Source: Rostratula benghalensis
Taxonomy: Eukaryota > Chordata > Aves > Charadriiformes > Rostratulidae
DNA length: 64,000 nt
Direction of reading: 5' to 3'
Assembly: GCA_013399305.1 (NCBI GenBank)
Contig: VXAI01000095.1
Coordinates: 2,549,422-2,613,421 of the forward strand
Below the pieces are notes generated by a model. The model made no database searches. It was not told where the DNA came from and saw only the letters and a list, made by a program, of their open reading frames with translations. Numbering within the stretch: position 1 is the first letter of the stretch; every line of letters starts with the position of its first letter. Shown piece after piece: positions 27,583-40,954 of the stretch. A program made the position numbers and the translations under genes.

Positions 27583-30548
27583 TTCTGTTGGCTAAAAAAA
27601 GTAGAGTGGTGTCTAGGAATGTCGCCCTTCCTCCAAGGGACGGATACTGTAACCTCACTGGGCTTTTTCCTGCTTGTTTCTGTGACAGTGTCTGGCCCAT
27701 TTTGATAATCCCCTTATCAGAGAACAGCCCTGTCCTGCCTGTCAGCTCTTCCAAATCAGTAAGACTTAGGGAGATATGACTGTATTATTAACTCATGCCT
27801 GGTTTTATATCAAATCTTTCTACCGTCTACATCCACTGGGTGCTCCAAAAATCCCAACCAAAGCACTAATACTTCTTTCGATTGCTGCCTTTGCTGCTGT
27901 GCCTGTATTCTAGTTTAACAGATTCAGAACTTCAACCGTGTGTGTAGAATGTCGTGCCTGAGATGTCCCTCTCTGTTAATTCTTCCTTAACTTCACCAAG
28001 GTTTGCCTGAGTGTTTACCTGCTCAAAGAGACAATTCATCATCAGTCTCCCATGCCTGGGGGGGAGACTTGGGTGTTGGCAGACCAGTGCTGGGGAAGAA
28101 GCCAGAAGCAGTGAGGTTTGGGGAGGAAAAGGGGGAACCACTGCTACATTTCTATGAGCATGAAGCCAAGCTTGACCAGCAGCTGAGCTGGCTTTGGATA
28201 GATGGGCAAACTGTATTTCTGAGGAGTCTGAGAAAGGTAATTTATCCCGGGGGGGGCTTTTGGATATTTGCTTGCAATTACATTTGTTTTAGAGAAGTGA
28301 ACAGAATTTACTCTTCGGATTTTCATTTCCATGCCCAGAGTTTAGAGTTGCAGGTACCACCTGTTAATACTATGCAAACAAAATATAATTGTCTCCCGCA
28401 GGAATCCCTCTGAAAGGCAGCACCTTGGGATTAAAGTTGCAGAGCCATCTATCTAAAATGATGTGGCAGATTTAATTAACGTGTCTAAAAATACACAGGC
28501 TGCAATCAAGCCTTTGCTTCTGCCCATGTCTGTTCCCTGAAGGGGAATGCACATAATTTTCAAAATCTTGGGTTCTGTCAGCCACCTGTGAGTTGAATTT
28601 ATTGATGCATGAGATTATCATAAAATTAATTTGGACACTGCTGAATTATGAGGTTGAAAACAGGTTGAGCAGTAGTTTCTCACCCAGTTTAAGCAATATG
28701 CTGTCAATAATGTTCTTTTGAGCCCATATGTAGAGCATTACTAGACAGCTACAGTTACAAACTGTAAATGCATGGAGATTGGATGCACATAGCCCCTTGT
28801 GGCAGAGAAAGATCTCCATAGTGTGGTAGTGGGCACGATTTGGAATGACTTGAATCCGAGTGGCAGATAACTACAGACATCAAATACATTTCACTACTTG
28901 CCACTCAGGAGACAGATCTTTGCTTCACAGTCAGAAAACTGGCAAGGCACCAAAACAGCCGAGGAGCCTTCAGTCAATACATCTATCTGTCTATCCACCG
29001 CTTGGGGTTTCAGGTTTTATGCCCACTTTTTAATTAAAAGAACTTGTTTTTTGTTAAAGCAGTAGCGGGCAGCGATGAAATGAGGTTTTCTCAGACTGCA
29101 GTAAAGATGTTAAGGGAAAAGAACAAGTATCATGTCTTAAAGCACTGACATGATCCGTGCAGAAGTTGTGCTGGCAGGTTTAGGCATTGCTTTTTGTCAG
29201 TTGTTCACAAAGGTCCTCCTAGGCTTTAGGGTGCAACAGAAGGCCTGACATTAGATGCCCACGGTCTGAATGAAGCCATGTTAATGGCTTTACTCACAAG
29301 CTCAGATGGGAAACTTCAGGTCAGGTTCTTCTCTGGTAGAGCTCCAGTGAGTTCAGTGAAACTCTCCCAGAGCATTGACCTAACTAACCTGACCAGCAGT
29401 AATGCTCCTTGGAACTGAAATAATGCTCCAGAAAATTCAGACCCTGGAGAAACCTGTGCGTGGGAATGGAGTGGGGAAGCAGAGTGCAGCTAACTCTGGG
29501 CACTGAAATCCTTGGTAAAATTTTAAAAATCACCTGTCTTGCTGTACACACAGCCCCGTGTGACAGGAGGCAGCTCGGCTGAGAAGGGCCTTAAGGGAAT
29601 TCAGGGTTTGGAGCTTGTAACTTGGGCTCTTGGCACAGCCAAGCAGATGCTGCCTGTTAACACTTAATTCATGTTTCAAGGTTATTTTCCAACCTAGAGA
29701 TTGATAAAATCACTTTCGAGAAGCTGAAAATTTGGGATCTCACTGTGTTCCAGTGCCTGTGACTTTTGGAAGAAGGGCTGTAGGTGGCATAGGCCTTATT
29801 TCAACCTGGTTTCGATGGCTGCCTCAACTGCCTGCTGGTTATCTGCCTTCGTTAGCACAGCAGATGGCTCTCAGTGCCCTGGTAACTCAAGTGGCCTCCC
29901 CAGCCATTTTTATAACTACAATTCAGGGAATAGATGTAGGTGCCAAGGTGACTGTTCCAGTTTTAAAGCCCAGTAAGATAAGATGATTGAGAAAGCTTTA
30001 AATAAAAGCTACCCAGTGGAAATCCCTTGACAAATCATCTGTTTGTGAACTTTTACTTCCTCTTGCATTGCCTTAATCTCCTCCATCAGACAGGCTAAAG
30101 AAAGTCCAAGGGTACGAGGTAACTATTTTAATTTATACCACCAACCTCACCTACATTGGCAGCTGGGGCTGTTGGCAAGAGCATCTTTTGGGGGGCTAAA
30201 ACCTGGAGTTCTTTCAAAATACAATAAAAATATAACATAAACATGAGAAACTGTAAAATATTTCCTTCTGATAAGTGAAGGGGGGAGCAGAGAACTGTTG
30301 TGCAATGCAAAACACAAATTCCTGTCTCTACCTTTGGACTTTTTTGCCATCAGCAGAGGCCTGTGCTAAACTTTAAAGTGCATTTATGTCTGTACCATTA
30401 CCAGCAATTGTTTTATTCTGTATTCATGCTCGCAGTAGGCTTGAGGGCTTTTTAGTGTGCCTGTAAGTATGTGAATTAATCTAATGAAGCCTGGTGGGCC
30501 GTTACCAGACCAGGGCTGTACAGTCGGCGTTGTGAGGCTTAATGACTT

Positions 30549-30569
30549 TGCACAATGTTAAATTGTGCA
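30549..30569. promoter_or_regulatory. Dyad of C/EBP-like half-sites
   Basis: TGCACAAT, a 5-nt spacer GTTAA, then ATTGTGCA form a perfect 8-bp inverted repeat. TTGCACAAT resembles C/EBP sites. A perfect MEF2 10-mer follows 38 bp downstream. Inferred from motifs. Confidence 0.35.
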
Positions 30570-30606
30570 TCCTCTCGGAGGGAGGGTTCTGGCTCTTTTT
30601 CAAGAT

Positions 30607-30616
30607 CTATAAATAG
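30607..30616. promoter_or_regulatory. Perfect MEF2-type site CTATAAATAG
   Basis: Matches the MEF2 consensus YTAWWWWTAR and is the reverse complement of the CTATTTATAG sites at 45431-45440 and 57974-57983. It could alternatively act as a TATA-like element. Confidence 0.35.
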
Positions 30617-31410
30617 TCTGGAAGGCAGCCTGCTTTCTCATGGAGCAGTGTGGGCATGATGCAGGCTGGGTGTGGGTACACGTGTGCTCAGCAGGGACCT
30701 CCTCACCTGGTGCAGTCAGCCTGTCTCCATCTCCACAGAGATGGTGGAAAACACCACAGCAGGAAACAGGCAGCTCCCCCCAAGCAGGATGGTTTAATTT
30801 ACTTTTTCACCTTTCCAATGTCAGGAGGATGTTAGATAGTTCATCTATTCCCCCTTGGGTGTCATCCCTCAGTGGGGAGGAAAATATCCAGACCTGGGTC
30901 AGATGAAAGGAAATTGAGTCTCTTGGAGAAGGAATAGGGATATGAAGATGAGGAAAATATCCAGGGTTGTGGCTAATGGCTGGGAGAGCTGCAAGATGTA
31001 ACAGTGCTCCTGTCACTGCATCTGCAGAGCATCACTGCGTGACAGAAGTAGCCCTCATACATGGGATTTACCTACTGCAGTTGTGAGAGAAAGGAATTAT
31101 TGCTGCTGGCTCCAGGAAATGCATTTTATTAATGTATGTTACTGCTTTTTACCCACAAGCAGGGGAGCAGGCACACAGCTGATGGCTGGTTACTGGCCCA
31201 GCAGCCATCCATCAGCTGTGGGTCTGTCTGCAGCTGCAGGAGGTACGAGGAAGCACACCAGAGCTACCTTCAGCCCAAATAAATAAGTTCTCAAAATTGG
31301 TTTTATAGCCAGCACTGCATAAGTCTTCTTTTGGACTCCAAAGTAAATGCTGCTTCTGGATCTTCTCGGTGGATTTTTATTAGAGCTAGCTGGGGCTGGA
31401 GGAAACAGCC

Positions 31411-31426
31411 CCTCTGACGTCAGAGG
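31411..31426. promoter_or_regulatory. 16-bp perfect palindrome with a full CRE (TGACGTCA)
   Basis: CCTCTGACGTCAGAGG is its own reverse complement and holds the complete CREB/ATF element. A TTTATATC TATA-like stretch starts 3 bases downstream. It sits in a block (31340-31640) rich in AT motifs. Function inferred. Confidence 0.45.
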
Positions 31427-34400
31427 CTTTATATCAGGCTGTTTCCATTTTTATGCTGTGCTCCTCTGGGCATTTAAGGCACTTCCACACCATAACAGAT
31501 CCGCCTGGAACTGCTTCATTCCTTCCTGCTCTGATTTAAAGCAGATAAAAGGCCTCGCCTGTTGCCAATTACTGGAATGTGTTTCAGTCTAATTTCAGGT
31601 ATCACTTGGAGTTTATATCGGTGGATATTTAGTTCTTTGGAGCACGGATGTTGGGGCAGACCAGGTTTCTCATCTATAGGAGAGCAAAGATGCTGAGCTT
31701 AGTCTGTTGCTGGAGATACAGGACCACGCTCCCTCTGCCCATGTGTTGTAAAAAGTGTGGTGTTGCATCTGCTGGCTCCCGGCCGGGTGTTTGAGCCTGT
31801 TTAGCTGCGACTACACTTGTTGCATGTGTTCTTCATTCATCACAAAGCCCTGTCTGAACTTGGCAAAGGCTGCCCAGGCCGTGGGCAGGTGAGCCATTAG
31901 CGGCCGGTCTCTGCTGGAGGTCTCCTTCCTGCAGATCCTGACTACGCTCAGGTGCGCGCAGGCGTGCAGACAGTCTGACACGCAAATCAGAAATGTCGCT
32001 TCGTTTACCCAACGACTCCTGGCTGAGAAAGACCTGGACTCGTGCTTGGACCTGCAAGAGACCAGATGGCTAATGTGGTCATCAGCCGTTGCACCGTAAT
32101 CCCTCATCAAAACTTGGCTTTCCACAGAGGTCTGTGAACGGGAGCGAAATGTAGAATGTTAAATACAAAGCAAAGCAGAACCGCTCCATTATAACCTGCA
32201 ATGATGGGAATTCAGTGCTGCTTTTAAGCAGCAGGGTTCTTAACTCCAGGCTTTTTCTATTTGGTTTTATTTCCCAAACCCTGCATTATCTTGTTAGGAG
32301 AGACATTATTTCCCTTTGGTAATTTCTCTTCCCTTCCTCAACTCTCTCACATTTTTAAGCTCGCAGTGGGGAGATTAAAATTTATAGTTGTTGGAGCTCT
32401 GTCTGTCTTTATTTCCCCTTTTCCTAATTCTTCAACTCATCATGTTAAAATAGCACTAATTAAATCTGTTCTCACTTTAAAATGCCGTCCTGCCTTCAGT
32501 AGGCAAAATTACATCTGGACTCTCCTGAACCAGTCTAACCTTGGCAGTGTTTCAGCAGAAATGGGTGGCACGATGCTGGGGTAAGACTGGTGTCGATAAA
32601 TCAGAGTCAGGCCTCTGGTTATGTGAGTTCTGCTCAGTCGGTGGGATCTGTCAGAGGTTGTTAGCTCACCCAGGAGGTTATGTGAGCACAAGTACATCGC
32701 TCGTCTGGGTCAGCTAGGGCTCAACATCAGATCAGCCAGCTCGCAGGGGGAACTGCGAGGAGGTGTTTGGATCCCCTGCACCACTCCACTCTTTTGGAGA
32801 GGGTTTATTAGCCCGGGAGTCGTGTCCAGCCCGGGGTGGCTGCGTGTGCTGCACCCGCATGAGAAGGTCTGTGGAAGTAATAGAGAAAAGACACAGCCAG
32901 AGCTGGCAGTCAGAAACAACCCCCCCGTATTATTGCTTTTTGCTGTCAGGTTTATCCCAGCCTTTCAATACCTACATAATGAAAAGTTGCTGGTAGACTC
33001 CTGTGCAAGCCTTTGGCTGGTGTGTATTAGGAGAGAGGGGAGCACTTCTTGGATCAAGTCTCTAGTATGGACATCTCCTTGGAGGTAACATCCCAGCCAC
33101 CTGAAGTCAGCATGTGCTTCCAGCTGGCTGTGGAACTTTTTCTCATAATCTGTCCTGGACTCTGGTGTGTCTGTAGACAGCTGTCTTTCAGAAGTGGCTG
33201 GATTTAATGGCATGGGAATTTTTTTCTCCTTCCGGAGGTTTTGATACCAGTCTTTGCATTCCTTTCCAAAAGAAGAGCCAGAGACTCTGCAAAGTCCATG
33301 GGAGACCCATGTACAAAGGCTGGGACAGGTTATCCAGTTAGTAAATAGCTTTGAGAATTCTTTGGAATAGAAGGTACGTATACAATAGAAATGTAAGAGA
33401 TCTAATTATTTTTATTGCTAGGACTGTGCTGAGCAACACTGCTGGGGAAAGATCACACGTTGCCATTCTATTTCTCTTGGGATAGAATCGGAGACTTGCT
33501 TAGACCCAAGTAAAACTGCTTCTGTCCCTGCCTCTGATTCATGCTGCATAGCTAAATGCCATGGGAAAGCACTTGTAATACAAACACTTTTGTTTATAGG
33601 CAGACATTTAATTATCATATTACAGAATTCTCAGGACCAGCTGCCACATGAGATTTCTGGCTAGGACATTTAACATAAAATTAAAACACAGCCTCACATG
33701 CCCACTTAGCTGAAAACCTGAGTGTAGTATTTGCAGTTTCCCGTTCTCTGTAAAGAGCTTCCTGGATGATATTTCTGTGCAGATTAGTCATGAGGGGTCT
33801 GTAAGCTCGATGACGTCTTTGTGACTGGATCAGAGAACAAATATTGTGATCTGTTCAGCATGGGCTCTCTGCAAACGATTAAGTTTCTTCTCCAAGGAAT
33901 CTAGGTCATTTGCTAGGATCAGAGCACTGGGCATCTGTGGAAAGGAAAACCAAAGTGGGTCGTTTCCATGCTTGTGAATCCAAATTTCTATTGATAGTCC
34001 TGAATGCTTTGGGAATATGCATAGAAGTCCCAGTGCACAGTGGGAAAATAATGGTACATATTAATAACTCTATGTAAAGGAAAGCTTGGAAGCCTACTTC
34101 TAATCCTGATGGGGTTGGCAAGATTTAATCCTTATTTTGGGCAACTAATTACTATATTTGTGAGTAAGTGTGGGCAGGACTGTGATTTCTCTCCTCATTG
34201 CAATTTTTTCCTGCGCCTGTCACATCTGTCTGCTAGCTTTCATTCCCATCTCTGATACTCTGTGTGCTGCATGCACTGGTTCCTTGTCCTTCTCTCCCAG
34301 TTCAGTTTAGTCCCAGTGTTGGGGTGGAGATGTGCTCCCAGAAGTCAAGCAAGGGCTCCCCAGTCATGGGTAAACTCCCTAAAAGTGACACAGGAAATTA

Positions 34401-37189
34401 GCTCCCTGTGAGGCTAAATGCAACAAGGTTTCTGAAGCATCTATATCTTCTGGTGCTCACCTGCCAACAGCACCTACAGGAGCTAAGTGCCAGGCTTTCT
34501 AAAACAGCTGCACTGGAAACACAAAAATCCCCCCTTTCCTACAGATGTAATCAAAAGGAGAATTCTGCTGGTTTCCTGGTGTGTTTTAGTGTGCTTTACC
34601 AGGAAATCAGCCTATGACGTCTTCCTACACGAAGAGCAGGAGATGTACTGGCAGGAACATTTCACTATCATTTCTAGAACACAAAGTCACATTTATCCTG
34701 TAGGGAAAGATTGTCTTAAATGCCATCTAAAAATTGCTAAGTGACACTGCCCTTGCTACGGTGCTGTGCTATAGGATGGGTGAGAGCCAGTTGCTGCAGG
34801 TCAGGACATGTACTTCTCTCAGGATCCATTTTCACTTCTCACACCAGTCCCGTCTCGGGGTCTGGTCTTTGCCTACGAAGCCATAAACAAACCCAAATGC
34901 TGTTCTGCTTCCCTGGGATACACCCATGGCCATGGAACTCCCAGGAATGGGTATGGAGCTTTATAGCCTTGCATACTCTTTGGGGCGGTGCTGGTGAATC
35001 AGCTGTCCTGAATGAAAGCTGGAGCTATCCGGACTTGTGCAGGGTTGTTCCAAATTCATGCAAGGCATAAAATACGCTGTAACCTTTCAGTACTGGCTCG
35101 GGGCTTCTCAGCAGTGTTGGCAAATGTGGTCAAAGCAGTGCAGCTTGGATGAGAGCCCTTGAGAGCTGCTTTACTGAGAAGCTCCAGCTTCCGCTAGGCA
35201 GTGTCTCTTTTCTGAAAAAAAAAAAGAAAAAAAAGCCACATTTAATATTCCTCTATCTTTTTTCAGTGCAATTAAGCAGGAAGAGGAAGGCTACTTCTGG
35301 CTTTATAGATACCTTGCAGTAGTAAAACTGGTCTCTTTTTTTTTTTGTTCTTCAGTGTATATAAAGCAGGCCGTTACCAGGGTCAGTGGTCATCCTGGCC
35401 AACATCTTCATCCACTGAGAGCTGGATCAGTGTTCAGGCTGCAAATGAGCCTTCACCAAGCTGCTCGCCTGGTGCTGTGACCCCTGAGCTCACCGGAGAC
35501 CTGAGCACATCCAAGTGTAAACACTGAAAGTGAAAAAGGAGCAGGGGAAGGAGAAAAGTGTTTGGAGGATGGGGAGAGTGTCATTTGTTTATTTTACCTT
35601 TATTTAACTCCCTCCTCCCCTTTATCCTGAGGTCATAGAATGTTTTTTTTTTTCCAGCAGTGTCATAGTATGAAGAAACACAAAACCACATACTCTTGTT
35701 GCAATATAATCCGCTGGTGGAAACCACGTGAATGTTTTGAAAGACCAGGAGTTTCTTCATAGATCAGACTGATGAGTGTGTCTGAACTCCAGTCACTGAG
35801 CATCTGCCCTGCATTGCCACACTGGATATGATGAAAAATGAGCCGTCGTCCACCAGGAACACAATTCCTTCTTTGACACACTGAGTCTTGGGTTTTGAAG
35901 AAAATACTTCAGAGATGGGGGGAGAGGGAAGGAAGACAAATAAACCTAGAAAATACCCCCTGTAACAGCTGCAGGGCTGGTGCCAGACTTCCAGCTAGAA
36001 AAAAAGTATTCCAGGGACAGTTTTTCACAGCTGTATGTTTGTGACTTTAGAGTAGCAATAGCCCTTGGCATGCATCGTAGGAGAAAACCCTGCTTTTGAA
36101 GCAGGTACCTCATTTCCACTGTGCTCTGAGGGAAGCCTGAAGCCTCTGTGAGTTTCTCCCACAGATGGGGTGAAGAGAATGGACAAGGGATGTGGCTTCA
36201 AAGGCTCTTTGGGAAGGATGGGATGTGCAGCCTGTGAAGGAGCATTGCAATTGCTGTTCCTGCTGGGAGCAGGAGCCCCAGGAAGAGCCCCAGGTTGGAG
36301 CTGTTGGTGGGACTGGGACTGGACCCATGGGTTTCTCAGGGAGAGTCCCTTCTCTGTCTTGGCTCTGATTTATTTGAGGAAATAAAGAGACAGTGCTTAC
36401 TCGTTATGTTGTTTCTGGGACGCCATCTGAGCTCAGATGGCTCTGTCTCAAAGTGGCCAGTGGGCTCAGAAAGGAGGGGATTCACACTGTGCTGTTGCGG
36501 GTGCATCTTACGCACCATAGCTCTTTCCAGGAGTGGAAACTGAATTTCCCAGAAGCTGGGCTTTTATTTACAGTGCACTGAGATAGTTGTCTTGCTGGGG
36601 CTCCTGAGATATCGCCAAGAACCTCTTTTCTGTGAGGTAAGCTAAACCTTACAGATATGCCTTGCAAGAAGGAAGTACTTTTCTCCAAAAGCCACCTTTG
36701 GTTCCTCTTTCACTTTCAGCGCCCGCGGCCCTAAGTCACTGCTGTATGAGCTTGTATGAAATCCCTGCAGATCCTGGGCTCTCAGGAGCTGTGTGACCGT
36801 GGGGGCTGACAACTGGCATGGCTGGGGCTGACCCACTGGTGAGCACTGGCCACGTGGCCGTGGCTGGGACACAGCCCCACACGCAGGAGGTATGAATGAG
36901 CAGGGCATCCTTGACACGTGAGGCTGAAGTAAGCGCTTGTGGGTTCCTACATCTCTGAGTCTTGTTGTGGTTTTTCTTGGGGTTCTTTCTTCCTTTTCAC
37001 ATGAGCTCTTTTTTTTCCCACAAAGTTCTGAGTTACTGAAGCCTCAAAAACGAGATTGTTAAGAAAAGCTGTGAGGGCAGTACAAAGTGGCACAGAACCA
37101 GAGGTTGACATATTAACTCAAAAGCAGAGGCTTGTTTTTATTTTAAAATTATATTTAACATAAAGAACATTGGTTTATTTTTTAGCAGA

Positions 37190-37560
37190 AGCATTAAACC
37201 TGTTAAATAGCATTTAAGATGCAATTAAGGGCTTCTCTAGGATTGTATTTGATAAATCTTATACTATTTTTAAAAATTATCTACAAAATATTACTCTGTT
37301 AAATTGTAACCACATTCTGAACAACTTTTTCACCGAGCCAGTATTATTTCTAAATGTGACATCTTTTCAAAAATTTCATCTCAGTATTTTCAGCCCATTA
37401 AAAAATGCTTAGCACTGAACCCTGTCAAACCTGGCAGACTTGCTGGTCATTACACTTCTCTGTCAGGTCCTTGTGATTTCAACTGGCTGCAATTAAGAAT
37501 TATAATACCTGGTTTTAATTACTCGGGGTACACTTCTTGTTATTCAAGGGGGTGTTTGGC
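37190..37560. promoter_or_regulatory. Candidate conserved non-coding element
   Basis: Long AT-rich but non-repetitive block with ATGCAATTAAGG, CTGCAATTAAGAATTATAAT and GGTTTTAATTACTC. No coding frame. Inferred from composition. Confidence 0.3.
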
Positions 37561-40500
37561 ACTTGCAGAAAGCACCGTTGACTGACTCGTGTTTCACTGG
37601 GGGCATTAATCCTGCTGGGTTCACACTTTATGCTCTGTGGGACCAAAAGGGACTGGGCCGATGGAAACACAAACAAGGGCTGTCAGAAAATTTCTGTTCA
37701 AAGGTCAGTGGTAAATGACAGACACTTAAATGTTGTTTTGTTTCTGTTCCACAAGCTGGAAAATAGTAGTTTTATTCCCTCTGGTCATTATCTATGTGGT
37801 CTCCCAGACCCTAAGACAAAGTATAGCTGAAAGTAAAAGGAGGAGAGCTTTGATGGTTCATTTGGTTTGGGGATTTGTTTTGGAGTTCAGCTACAGTGAG
37901 CACCGTTGTCTTTGACTGGGACTCAGTCTGCGTCTCCTGATGCTTTCCAGTCTGAGACTGCTGCCCACCAGGCCAGCTGGATGCTGAGCCAGACCCTCCA
38001 AGACCCAGCTCCCTGTGTGCTCTGATGCCCTCAGCTGGGGCAGATCAACACACAGCCCAGGAACAGGGGGATTTTCTTATTATTTGATACAAGAGCACAG
38101 CAAAGGCCCTTCTGCAGGGAGCCAATTTCTGTTCTGAACAGGGAGCTCTTCCTGGCTGAACCTTTGGGAGCAGGAGCTCGACACACAGAATTGCAAGGAC
38201 TGGGGATATGGGTTCTGGACTATTTAAAGTAGCTATCTTCTGAACCTTTCTGACATGGTTTCAGATTATTTTGCTAATTGACTGTTTGAACATATTTGCA
38301 TTTTTGGAACAGTTAGGGTTGTGGGGCAAAAAACCCCAAACCACCAAAACCAGCTTCCTTTTTTCTTGTTGTTGTTTTTTAAAAAGGAAAAGCAGGTTGG
38401 AGCTTGCATAATATGAGAGGCCTCACTGCTTAGGTAGGCTTCCAGGTTCCCCTTGGGACCCACAGTTATATATATGCTCATATAAACTAAAAACTTTTCC
38501 AGCCATCTCAGAGATGTTAGGAATCTAGTTCCATCATGATTCAGAAATTAATAACTTCTCTTTAAAGAGCAGTAGCAGTGGATGTGCTTATGTATAATCT
38601 TACATAGCCCCAAATGCCCTTTATACATGGTTCTAGAGAAGGGTTTTGTGGATGTTTACCAGGCTCAAAATAACAGGGACATGAGGCTGCTGGCACCTCC
38701 CCTCTCCATAGTGATATCCACAATAACAGTGCTGTCCCATCGCTTCATTTTTAACCAGTGGGACATTGGTCAGAGGGACTTACAGGTTTCCCTCAGAAAG
38801 TCACCTGCTGCTTTCCCATCAGCAGGATGCCGAGGCCAAAAAGGCAGAGCTGGGACATGATGCTGGTCCTCTCTTCTCTTGTTCACGGGCTTCTTTGCAG
38901 ATTAACTCCTGCTCTTGTAGCTTCCCATCCAATTTAGGGTCACTGCTTTTAGCACCCAGACAGCTGCCTCAGATGCTTTTCTCTCTCTCTCCAGCCCACT
39001 TACCCTCCCAGCAAACTTTAGCCCTTTTTCTGCCTGCAGTAGGTTTGGTTTTGTCTGCATGATCACATCCAGGAACAGTTTCAGCTTAAGAACAACGTTT
39101 CCATGTAGGGTCCAATTCTGCCACTGTACTTGGGACCCCACGTGTAAGGTGCTGTACAATAATAAGAAATACAGGTAGCTCGTGCTTTATGGACAGTTTC
39201 ACAACACATTTTGCATGTTAGCACAGTGTTCTCACCCTTCCTATGTCTCCATTAGATGATTAAAGTCATCAAGTGAGGAGCAAAACGATCCAATATCCTG
39301 TAAAACAGGAAGAAAATGACGATCATCTTATGATTCAGAAGAAAAGTCCTTTTCATTTGCAAGAGGTACTTAATTTTCAAGAAAGACCCCTTTCCTGTTC
39401 TTCCTGTCCACCCTTCCACAGCTCCATCACTGTGTGGTGCAGTGTTGCACCCTTGCCTGCTCCAGTAGTTGAAGTGAGCAATGGAGTTGTGTTTGGAGGT
39501 AATTAAAGGTTGCTGCTCTCAGTCCTCATCCAGCAATGTACCCTTTGCACACCTTAGTGGAGACTTCACCCTGTGTTTTAGCATCATTTGGTCATTTCAT
39601 TTCTAATAGGCCTTCCACTTCCATTATATCCCCTGAGTAATGCCTCTTTGGAGGACAGTGCAGTGACTTCTTCCTAATCTGATTTCTGATTCTTAGTGGC
39701 CTGGATAGACCAGCATTAGTTTGCTATTTCAATCTGATCCATCAGAGTCCTCTGCTGTGCAAGGCTGCTCTTTTATATCACTTATGTTGCAAAACCATGG
39801 CTTGATTTGGTTGGTCTCCAAAGCAAGGCCAACCAGGTCATGTGTGTGCAGAGCAGAGGCGATTAACGGCCTCCTGCTGACCAAAGCCAGTGCAGGAGGT
39901 GAGTGAAAACCTCTGCTGTTGGCCAAAGCTGCTGGGGAGAAAAGGGACCTCTGTGGGCTGTGAACAGCCTGCAGTGCAATAACTGGTTATGAGTTAAATT
40001 AACACTTTGTCATCAGGACACTGGCAGGATTCGCTCGGTCCCTTTTCTCCCCCGTTCTGCCAATAATGGGCTGTTTCTGAGTGCAACTCGAAATAGAAAG
40101 CCCCACAGAAGCATTGGTTTTGGCACGTGTAATGGAAGTCACAGTCAAGTCTGTTATCAGACATAGCTGAACAGAGCATTAAGGTGGGAACTGGCCCAAA
40201 TTTTGGCATCAAAGATCGTAACACTCTCCTTTATGAAGTAACACACTTCTCCCTGCTGTCCAAACCTGTACTTGAGGGATTATAGCCTGTAAAGAGAGAA
40301 AACAGGAGGGAGGTGCAGTGGTCTTTTCCTAAATTAAGGGGCCCGAGTGTGGTGGAAAGAAGCTGCATCTGCTGTTCCATCAGAAGGCCCTTCCTGGGAA
40401 TTAGGTGAGGTTTGGAATGCTCTGGGGATGTGCCAGATTTGTGGGCTCCTGAGCTTGGAAGGACGTTGCAGTCAGACGTAGTCATTACCACCCACCTTTG

Positions 40501-40928
40501 CTGCAGAGCTGCTGGCTCAGAAACGGCACGATGGGACAAATGACAAAGGTGACAATGTAATGAGGTGAGGGTCAGGGTAGGAATAGCTTTGGGACCAGGG
40601 CTTTGACTTGTTGGATTCTGGAAAAGGTCTGCTTGAGTTTAATGGAGTTTGGATGTGTTCCCTATTCCCTTTGGGGCTTCCCTTTCTCATGGCTCCCTGT
40701 CAGATGTGTTCATTGCTCAAACCCAATGAGATTTCTTTACTTGGCAGTGCTAGACTGCATGTCCAAACTGAATCTGAAATTCCGCCTTCCTCCCTCGCTT
40801 TGTCCACCAGCCCCAACCTGCAAGAAAGCACATGATCAACATTGGTCAATTTGGTTCACAGGGCAGGAATTTGAAGAAAACAGCCTGTTTCTTCCACAGT
40901 TTGACATGTATGTGGCTGACAGTGGTGA

Positions 40929-40954
40929 TTTTTATTTTTTTTTTTTTTTTTTTT
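40929..40954 (+). repeat. Poly(T) tract
   Basis: A T-rich run including 20 uninterrupted T. Shorter runs occur at 1161-1176 and, inside the ARRDC4 3' UTR, at 52776-52791. No target-site duplication or retrocopy was seen beside it. Confidence 0.9.
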
